Both the position numbers and the translations under genes were made by a program. A stretch of 5,204 bases of DNA from an uncultured Atopobiaceae bacterium (GTDB taxonomy: Bacteria; Actinomycetota; Coriobacteriia; Coriobacteriales; Atopobiaceae). Below are positions 1 through 5,204 of the stretch, piece by piece. The notes under the pieces were generated by a model. The model made no database searches and was not told the origin of the DNA. It saw nothing but the letters and a program-made list of their open reading frames with translations. Each line of letters opens with the position of its first letter. Position 1 is the stretch's first letter. The stretch lies in assembly GCA_944321005.1 (NCBI GenBank), contig CALUJT010000164.1, positions 1 through 5,204 of the forward strand. Reading direction: 5' to 3'.

Positions 1-1005
1 GTCGTCCAGGGTGACGTAGTCGGCGAAGATGAACTCGCCGGTCTCGCCCTGGTCGGCAAAGATCGGCTGCTTGTAGCGGTTGTGCGCGAGGGCCTCGCCC
101 GTGGCGCGCCAGGGCTCGCCGCCCTCGCCGCGCACGAGCACGGGCTCGCCGTAGCCGAACTTCTCGCAGCAGCGCGCCGCGAGGGCCTCGGCCACGATCT
201 CGGCGCGGCCGTCGTGCTCGAGCGCAACGTAGGTGGCCTCGGGGTGCAGGATGACGGCGTCGTCGGCGGGAAGGGTCCAGGGCGTGGTGGTCCAGATGTC
301 CACCCACAGGCGCCCGGCCCACGCCTCCAGGCCCTCCGGCACCGTGGTCATCTCAAAGCGCACGAAGATGGCGGGGCTGACCTCGTCGCCGTACTCGATC
401 TCCGCCTCGGCGAGCGCCGTGTGGCAGTGGCTGCACCAGTGCACTGGCTTGGAGCCCTGCACGATGGCGCCGGCGTCGAAGATGGCCTTGAAGATCTCGA
501 CGTCCGTGGCGTCGTAGTCGTTGACGTAGGTGAGGTAGGGGTTGTCCCACTCGCCGAGGACGCCCAGGCGCTTGAAGCCCTGGCGCTGGGTGTCGACCTG
601 CTCGACGGCGAGGGTGCGGCAGAGCTCGCGGATCTTCTCGGTGGGGAGCTGGTTGAACTTCTCCGTCCCGAGCATGGTCTCCACCTTGTGCTCGATGGGC
701 TGGCCGTGGCAGTCCCAGCCGGGCACGTACGGCGTCTGGTAGCCGCGCATGGACCAGTAGCGGTTGATGATGTCCTTGGAGATCTTGTTCTGCGCGTGGC
801 CGAGGTGGATGGGGCCGTTGGCGTACGGGGGGCCGTCGTGCAGGACGAACTTCTCGTGCCCCTCGTTCTTGGCGATCATCTGCTCGTAGACGTGGTTCTC
901 CTCCCACATGGCCAGGCGCTTGGGCTCGTTCTGGGCCAGGCTGGCGCGCATGGGAAAGCCCGTGCTCGGCAGGTTGGTCGTCTTCTTGTACTCGTTCTTC
1001 GCCAC
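1..1005 (-). CDS. ileS: Isoleucyl-tRNA synthetase, N-terminal 335 residues (3' end outside window)
   Basis: Class I aminoacyl-tRNA synthetase that charges tRNA-Ile with isoleucine in the cytoplasm. The open frame runs from a GTG at 1005 to the window edge without a stop. Residues 56-75 contain HDGPPYANGPIHLGH, with the class I HIGH-type signature HLGH at 67-70. GWDCHG follows at 96-101. WCSHCHTALAEAEIEY starts at residue 190, with a CxxC at 191-194 of the kind seen in IleS. The Thr-rich editing (CP1) signature WTTTPWTLPAD starts at 238 and should clear mischarged valine. The KMSKS loop, anticodon-binding domain and C-terminal zinc site lie outside the window. The motif style is bacterial IleS type 1, not the eukaryote-like mupirocin-resistant type. 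The GTG start is chosen because AGGAGG (1011-1016) lies 5 nt upstream and the family N-terminus (NLPSTGFPMRASL) begins right after it. The gene is preceded by an Ile T-box leader, which independently supports the assignment. Confidence 0.97.
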   Translation of the reverse strand, partial: MAKNEYKKTTNLPSTGFPMRASLAQNEPKRLAMWEENHVYEQMIAKNEGHEKFVLHDGPPYANGPIHLGHAQNKISKDIINRYWSMRGYQTPYVPGWDCHGQPIEHKVETMLGTEKFNQLPTEKIRELCRTLAVEQVDTQRQGFKRLGVLGEWDNPYLTYVNDYDATDVEIFKAIFDAGAIVQGSKPVHWCSHCHTALAEAEIEYGDEVSPAIFVRFEMTTVPEGLEAWAGRLWVDIWTTTPWTLPADDAVILHPEATYVALEHDGRAEIVAEALAARCCEKFGYGEPVLVRGEGGEPWRATGEALAHNRYKQPIFADQGETGEFIFADYVTLDD

Positions 1006-1010
1006 GCTCT

Positions 1011-1016
1011 CCTCCT
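1011..1016 (-). promoter_or_regulatory. Ribosome binding site of ileS (AGGAGG)
   Basis: On the minus strand AGGAGG is followed by AGAGC and the GTG start at 1005, giving a 5-nt spacing. This fixes the non-ATG start. The foot of the 27-nt palindrome (1020-1046) is only 3 nt upstream of the site, so the hairpin could affect ribosome access. A second GAGGAGG at 1047-1053, on the far side of the palindrome, has no start codon at a usable distance. Confidence 0.85.
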
Positions 1017-1019
1017 CAC

Positions 1020-1046
1020 TTGACAAGGGGACAGTCCCTTTGTCAA
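1020..1046. repeat. 27-nt near-perfect palindrome in the ileS leader
   Basis: Both strands begin with TTGACAA. On the minus strand the left arm is TTGACAAAGGGAC and the right arm is GTCCCCTTGTCAA, around one central base (position 1033). The arms pair over 13 positions with a single A/C mismatch. It lies after the T-box terminator (U-tract 1061-1065) and before the ileS ribosome binding site. It is flanked by direct repeats GAGGAGG (minus strand, 1047-1053 and 1011-1017). It has no U-tract, so it is not a canonical terminator. Its form fits a REP-like dispersed palindrome, a protein operator, or an mRNA-stabilising hairpin. The sequence alone does not decide between these. Confidence 0.85.
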
Positions 1047-1060
1047 CCTCCTCGGACACG

Positions 1061-1100
1061 AAAAAGCGCGCCCGTCCCTCCTGCTGGGACGAAGCGCGCC
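1061..1100 (-). terminator. Intrinsic terminator of the ileS T-box leader
   Basis: On the minus strand GCGCGC-TT-CGTCCC pairs with GGGACG-G-GCGCGC around a 7-nt loop. This gives 12 Watson-Crick pairs with a small internal mismatch, followed at once by TTTTT (1061-1065). It is the default OFF fold when charged tRNA-Ile is plentiful, and it overlaps the antiterminator. Confidence 0.93.
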
Positions 1101-1128
1101 ACGCGACTTCGCTTGTGAACCACCCAGC
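1083..1128 (-). promoter_or_regulatory. T-box antiterminator helix
   Basis: Helix A1 is GCTGGG (1123-1128) pairing perfectly with CCCAGC (1083-1088). Next comes the bulge starting TGGT (1119-1122), then helix A2: CGAAG, a bulged T, CGCG, a TGG loop, CGCG and CTTCG, over 1090-1111. This structure uses bases 1086-1100, which are also the 5' arm of the terminator, so the two folds exclude each other. Binding of uncharged tRNA-Ile to the bulge should favour this form and permit ileS transcription. Confidence 0.88.
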
Positions 1129-1338
1129 GAGCGGAATTCCGCCGTACTCGGCTGGCCTGTCTCGGCGGCCACTCCGGCGACGCCTACTCGCGGGCGAGAG
1201 GAACGGTCCTCTCGGCACGCTTTGGGGCCGCGGCTCGGGGGTGATCTTCGCCGGGACGCGGCCGCGGGCTCCCACCGTCCCCGCTCTCTCGTGGCCGCGC
1301 GCCCCCGGGTACTCTCCCCGTCAACGCCTTGGCTTGGA

Positions 1339-1367
1339 ATCTTAGCACGTCTGGGAGGGCGTGTGGC
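1339..1367 (-). promoter_or_regulatory. Candidate ileS promoter (extended -10)
   Basis: On the minus strand TGC-TAAGAT (the hexamer at 1339-1344) forms an extended -10. It is preceded at a 17-nt spacing by GCCACA (1362-1367), a weak -35 matching only the ACA half of TTGACA. Transcription would begin near 1333, just before the T-box stem I, which is where a leader of this type should start. The agreement with the riboswitch 5' end is the main support. Confidence 0.55.
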
Positions 1368-1405
1368 ATGCGACGCGGCAAGGGGGCCGCGCACCTCATT
1401 TCTCC

Positions 1406-1411
1406 TATAAT
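1406..1411 (+). promoter_or_regulatory. Candidate -10 box (TATAAT) for the membrane protein gene
   Basis: A perfect TATAAT in very GC-rich surroundings lies 36 nt upstream of the ATG at 1448. It would start transcription near 1418 and leave a leader of about 30 nt with its own ribosome binding site. No convincing -35 is seen: at 17-nt spacing the hexamer is GGGGCC. The box also argues against an upstream GTG start at 1361, which would place the promoter inside the gene. Confidence 0.4.
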
Positions 1412-1447
1412 TGGGCGCCAGCGAGTCGTCGGACCACGGAGAGATTC

Positions 1448-2833
1448 ATGTCACCAACCGGAGCCATAGCGCGGCACAACCGCGACGAGAGCCCTTCGCC
1501 CGCCCTGACCTTCCTTCGAGCCGCCCGGGTGGTCGCGCTTCTCGCCTACTGCGCGCTGTGCCTGTGGACCATGTCCAGGCTCGGGGTGGGCCCCATGGAC
1601 GGCGGGCCGGACGAGGCCATGCGCGCGCTCCTCCCCCAGGCGATGATCAACGGCAACCTCCTGCCGTCGGGCCACGACCCCGAGGTCATATACGGGCTCG
1701 GCAACTGGTCCTATGCGTTCTACCCCCAGATGCTCGGGGCGTACCTGAGCGCGCTCTTCATGAAGGCGGCGCAGCTCATGGGCCTTGCCCACGGTGCGAT
1801 CTTCATGAGCGGACGCCTGGCGAGCCTGGTCTTTGGCCTCGTCTCCGTGGGCTGCGTCTCGGGCGCCGCGGGGACGGCCGTGGAGCGCGCGGGGGGCGGC
1901 GAGGGGCTCGGGGCGCTCGCCCGCCTCGTCTCCGCCTCGATGCTTGCGTTCTGGCCGCAGTTCGCCTTCCTGAGCAGCTACATGAACAACGACATAGTCG
2001 CCTTCTGCGGCTGCTCGATCATCGTCTACGCGCTCTGCCTGGGCATGGGCTCCGGATGGAACTACCGCCGCTCCGCGCTTCTGGGCGCGGGGGTGACCGT
2101 GGCCGCGCTCGGCTACTGGAACGCCTACGGCTTCGTGCTCCTGGGGATAGTCCTCTACCTCTACTCGTGCGTCACCCAGCGCCCGCTCCAGGGCACCCGC
2201 CCGCGGCTCATCGCGCTCGCTGCCGGCATCCCGGCCGTCTGCGTCCTCCCCTTCTTCGCCGTCAACCTCGTGAGGTACCACGACCTCCTGGGCATCGGTG
2301 CCTTCAAGGCCGAGTACCAGCGCTGGCTTGACGACGGCGGCGAGGTCCTCCAGGTGCCCTACGAGCAGGGAGCCCGCAGCCTCCTTCTGGACACGGACTG
2401 GACGCTCCTCACCCTCCGCTCCTTCGTGGGCTTCCTCGGGTACATGAGCATCCCCCTGCCCTTCGCCCTCGTGGCGCTCATATTTGGCACCGCCCTTCTC
2501 GGCCTGGGCGCCTTCCTCGGCCGCCACGAGGAGTTCCTCCGCTCCCGGAGGGCCCGCATCCTTGCCCTGGGGTGCGCGCTCGCCAGCGCCACCTGCGTCG
2601 CCCTCTCCGTCTACTACTCCACCCGCACGGACCTCCAGCCCCAGGGCCGCTACGTGATTTACTGCCTGCTGCCGCTCGTCGTTGCGTCCTCGGTGGGCCT
2701 CGCCACGCTCGTGAGGCGCGCCACGCCGCGCCAGGTGGCCGCCACGACGGCATGCTGCGTCCTTCTCGCCTGCGTGACCGTGTGGTTCTTCGCGAGCTCG
2801 GCCGCCCGGTACGGCTGGGCGGGCGTCGCGTAG
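1448..2833 (+). CDS. Polytopic membrane protein, DUF2142/GT-C glycosyltransferase-like, 461 aa
   Basis: I count about ten to twelve hydrophobic segments, roughly at residues 25-45, 83-105, 118-142, 160-177, 184-201, 208-238, 253-274, 327-356, 370-390, 402-421 and 430-449. The first extracytoplasmic loop carries GGPDEA (52-57), a place where DUF2142 and PMT/GT39-type GT-C proteins keep acidic residues. Further similarities are the YMNND stretch (178-182), RSFVGFLGYMSIPLP (324-338) and a late PQGRYVIYCLLPL (398-410), all typical in style of DUF2142. If so, it would use a lipid-linked sugar donor at the membrane to modify envelope glycopolymers or proteins. The substrate cannot be told. The ATG at 1448 is chosen because GGAG (1438-1441) sits 6 nt upstream; an in-frame GTG at 1361 would add 29 hydrophilic residues without a clear ribosome site. 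It is divergent from ileS and has no sugar-pathway neighbour here. The coding sequence is certain; the family is moderately so. Confidence 0.82.
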   Translation: MSPTGAIARHNRDESPSPALTFLRAARVVALLAYCALCLWTMSRLGVGPMDGGPDEAMRALLPQAMINGNLLPSGHDPEVIYGLGNWSYAFYPQMLGAYLSALFMKAAQLMGLAHGAIFMSGRLASLVFGLVSVGCVSGAAGTAVERAGGGEGLGALARLVSASMLAFWPQFAFLSSYMNNDIVAFCGCSIIVYALCLGMGSGWNYRRSALLGAGVTVAALGYWNAYGFVLLGIVLYLYSCVTQRPLQGTRPRLIALAAGIPAVCVLPFFAVNLVRYHDLLGIGAFKAEYQRWLDDGGEVLQVPYEQGARSLLLDTDWTLLTLRSFVGFLGYMSIPLPFALVALIFGTALLGLGAFLGRHEEFLRSRRARILALGCALASATCVALSVYYSTRTDLQPQGRYVIYCLLPLVVASSVGLATLVRRATPRQVAATTACCVLLACVTVWFFASSAARYGWAGVA

Positions 2834-2851
2834 CCCCGCGTGCGCGCACGT

Positions 2852-2886
2852 GCTGCCGCGCGCGAGATGGGGTTTCTTGCGGCAGC
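2852..2886 (+). other. Hairpin downstream of the membrane protein gene, no U-tract
   Basis: GCTGCCGC (2852-2859) pairs perfectly with GCGGCAGC (2879-2886) across a 19-nt loop. It starts 18 nt after the stop codon. A 12-bp perfect palindrome, CGTGCGCGCACG (2839-2850), lies immediately upstream. No T-run follows, so if this ends the upstream transcript it is a weak or factor-dependent terminator. It could equally be part of the ftsH leader. Confidence 0.45.
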
Positions 2887-2890
2887 CGCC

Positions 2891-2912
2891 CCGCCGGCGT
2901 GAAATCCGGCGG
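2891..2912 (+). other. Hairpin in the ftsH upstream region
   Basis: CCGCCGG (2891-2897) pairs perfectly with CCGGCGG (2906-2912) around the loop CGTGAAAT. It lies 54 nt upstream of the ftsH ATG and has no T-run. The rest of this 133-bp spacer holds only weak promoter candidates, such as TTGCGG (2877-2882) with TGAAAT (2900-2905) at 17-nt spacing, and the ftsH ribosome binding site. I see no CIRCE or HAIR heat-shock operator. Confidence 0.4.
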
Positions 2913-2966
2913 AAGATGTGGGTATCAGAAAGGCCATACGTCACCTAACACGAAGGAAACGACACG

Positions 2967-4868
<1,902 letters not shown>

Positions 4869-4875
4869 CGTCCCG

Positions 4876-4957
4876 GGCGAGAGACAGGAAGGCCCCACCC
4901 TCACCGCTCACTGCTTCGCAGAAGTCGCGTGAGGGTGGGGCCTTCCTGTCTCTCGCC
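4876..4957. terminator. Bidirectional terminator-like hairpin with a perfect 29-bp stem
   Basis: The arms at 4876-4904 and 4929-4957 are perfect reverse complements over 29 bp, separated by a 24-nt loop that has a small CTGC-TTC-GCAG hairpin of its own. The inner core, GGCCCCACCCTCAC with GTGAGGGTGGGGCC, is followed within the outer arm by pyrimidine-rich TTCCTGTCTCTC rather than a clean T-run. It starts 7 nt after the ftsH stop and sits between convergent genes. Because the arms are symmetric, both strands present the same fold and tail. This fits shared termination of ftsH and the methyltransferase gene. The poor U-tract leaves some doubt. Confidence 0.7.
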
Positions 4958-5071
4958 GTGTTGTTGCCTGCCCGTCGGCGGGGGCGGCTCGGGGGCGAAG
5001 ACGGCGGCGCGCGGTTGGGACCGGGGCTGTTGGGGCCGCGCGGGTGACGTGGTCGTAGCGGTGTCCGGGCG

Positions 5072-5204
5072 TTAGCGGAAGAGCTGCCAGAAGGCGACGG
5101 CGGAGCTCGCGGCAACGTTGAGCGAGTCCACCCCGTGCGCCATCGGGATGATGACGCTGCGGTCGCAGGCGGCGAGGGCGCGACGGGAGAGGCCGTACCC
5201 CTCG
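5072..5204 (-). CDS. SpoU/TrmH-family (SPOUT) RNA 2'-O-methyltransferase, C-terminal 43 residues
   Basis: The minus-strand frame ends with TAA at 5072-5074 and is cut at its 5' side by the window edge. The visible residues begin EGYGLS, continue with CDRSVIIPM and end with HGVDSLNVAASSAVAFWQLFR. These are the C-terminal SPOUT signatures (EGxGLS, then IPMxxGxDSLNVAxxxA), which form the trefoil-knot S-adenosylmethionine pocket and dimer face in SpoU/TrmH enzymes. The family methylates ribose 2'-OH in rRNA or tRNA. The target cannot be told without the N-terminal part. It ends soon after the last motif, as usual for the family, and converges on ftsH. The 114 bp between its stop and the hairpin at 4876-4957 hold no gene I can support, only G-rich sequence with a chance-level 7-bp inverted repeat (5008-5014/5036-5042). 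Confidence 0.93.
   Translation of the reverse strand, partial: EGYGLSRRALAACDRSVIIPMAHGVDSLNVAASSAVAFWQLFR

Larger units (their letters stand above)
1061..1327 (-). promoter_or_regulatory. T-box riboswitch, Ile-specific, controlling ileS transcription
   Basis: T-box leaders sense the charging state of one tRNA: the specifier codon reads the anticodon and the T-box bulge binds an uncharged 3' end. Reading the minus strand, the stem I base is CGGGG (1316-1320) with CCCCG (1236-1240). The specifier loop has the S-turn pair AGTA (1310-1313) and GAA. The specifier codon ATC (1243-1245) is followed by A. Upper stem helices are CCGGG/CCCGG and CGCGGCC (1293-1299)/GGCCGCG. An AGAGA bulge precedes a distal GCGGG/CCCGC hairpin with the conserved-looking loop GACGGTGGGAG. 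An 8-bp hairpin sits at 1195-1214. A stem III candidate pairs CCGCCG with CGGCGG. The UGGU that pairs with the tRNA ACCA end is at 1119-1122. The specifier matches the downstream gene, ileS. Stem II/III boundaries are less certain than stem I and the terminator. Confidence 0.95.

Noticed and set aside
82..1023. Long plus-strand open frames across the ileS region
   Set aside because: They are low-complexity Ala/Gly/Val/Leu-rich products of GC-rich codon bias opposite a clear ileS frame, with no recognisable motif.
1020..1046. TTGACA at both ends of the palindrome, read as -35 promoter boxes
   Set aside because: At 17-nt spacing the minus-strand partner is TCAAGT and the plus-strand partner is TCAACC, both poor -10 boxes. 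The TTGACA sequences are explained by the palindrome.
1129..1140. Perfect 12-bp palindrome GCGGAATTCCGC as an operator
   Set aside because: It lies inside the T-box leader just before the antiterminator, where its 3' part can join stem III pairings. Nothing points to a DNA-binding protein site.
1361..1447. N-terminal extension of the membrane protein to a GTG at 1361
   Set aside because: It would add 29 hydrophilic residues, lacks a good ribosome site, and would place the TATAAT at 1406-1411 within the coding region. The ATG at 1448 has GGAG at proper spacing.
4921..4931. An 11-bp match GAAGTCGCGTG between the ftsH terminator loop and the ileS antiterminator (minus strand near 1100-1110)
   Set aside because: It is short, in unrelated structures on opposite strands, and does not extend. 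It is best treated as chance unless other copies are found.

Overview
The window is GC-rich chromosomal DNA whose codons mostly end in G or C. It has Shine-Dalgarno sites upstream of all three visible starts, an intrinsic-terminator-type T-box leader and a bacterial-type FtsH. This suits a high-GC Gram-positive anaerobe, most likely an actinomycete of the Coriobacteriia (Olsenella/Atopobium-like). That placement is an inference from overall character, not from a marker comparison.

Layout. Positions 1-1005 (minus) hold the first 335 codons of isoleucyl-tRNA synthetase (ileS), cut by the left edge. Positions 1006-1447 are a divergent intergenic region. On the minus strand it carries the ileS leader: an extended -10 promoter, a complete T-box riboswitch with an ATC (Ile) specifier, a mutually exclusive antiterminator and terminator, and then a 27-nt near-perfect palindrome wedged between the terminator and the ileS ribosome binding site. 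On the plus strand it carries a -10-like box and the ribosome binding site of the next gene. Positions 1448-2833 (plus) encode a 461-residue polytopic membrane protein resembling DUF2142/GT-C-type glycosyltransferases. Positions 2834-2966 form a short spacer with two G+C-rich hairpins lacking U-tracts. Positions 2967-4868 (plus) encode a complete FtsH AAA+ zinc protease. Positions 4876-4957 form a perfect 29-bp-stem hairpin, probably a bidirectional terminator. Positions 5072-5204 (minus) are the last 43 codons of a SpoU/TrmH-family RNA methyltransferase, cut by the right edge.

How the genes relate. These are mostly housekeeping functions: translation (IleS), RNA modification (SpoU/TrmH) and membrane protein quality control (FtsH), plus one envelope-type membrane protein of unknown substrate. 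They do not form one operon. ileS is divergent from the membrane protein, FtsH looks like a separate unit, and the methyltransferase converges on ftsH. The clearest regulatory logic is on ileS: uncharged tRNA-Ile should stabilise the antiterminator and allow read-through. I see no new defence, mobile or CRISPR system. The least explained element is the palindrome flanked by GAGGAGG direct repeats in the ileS leader.
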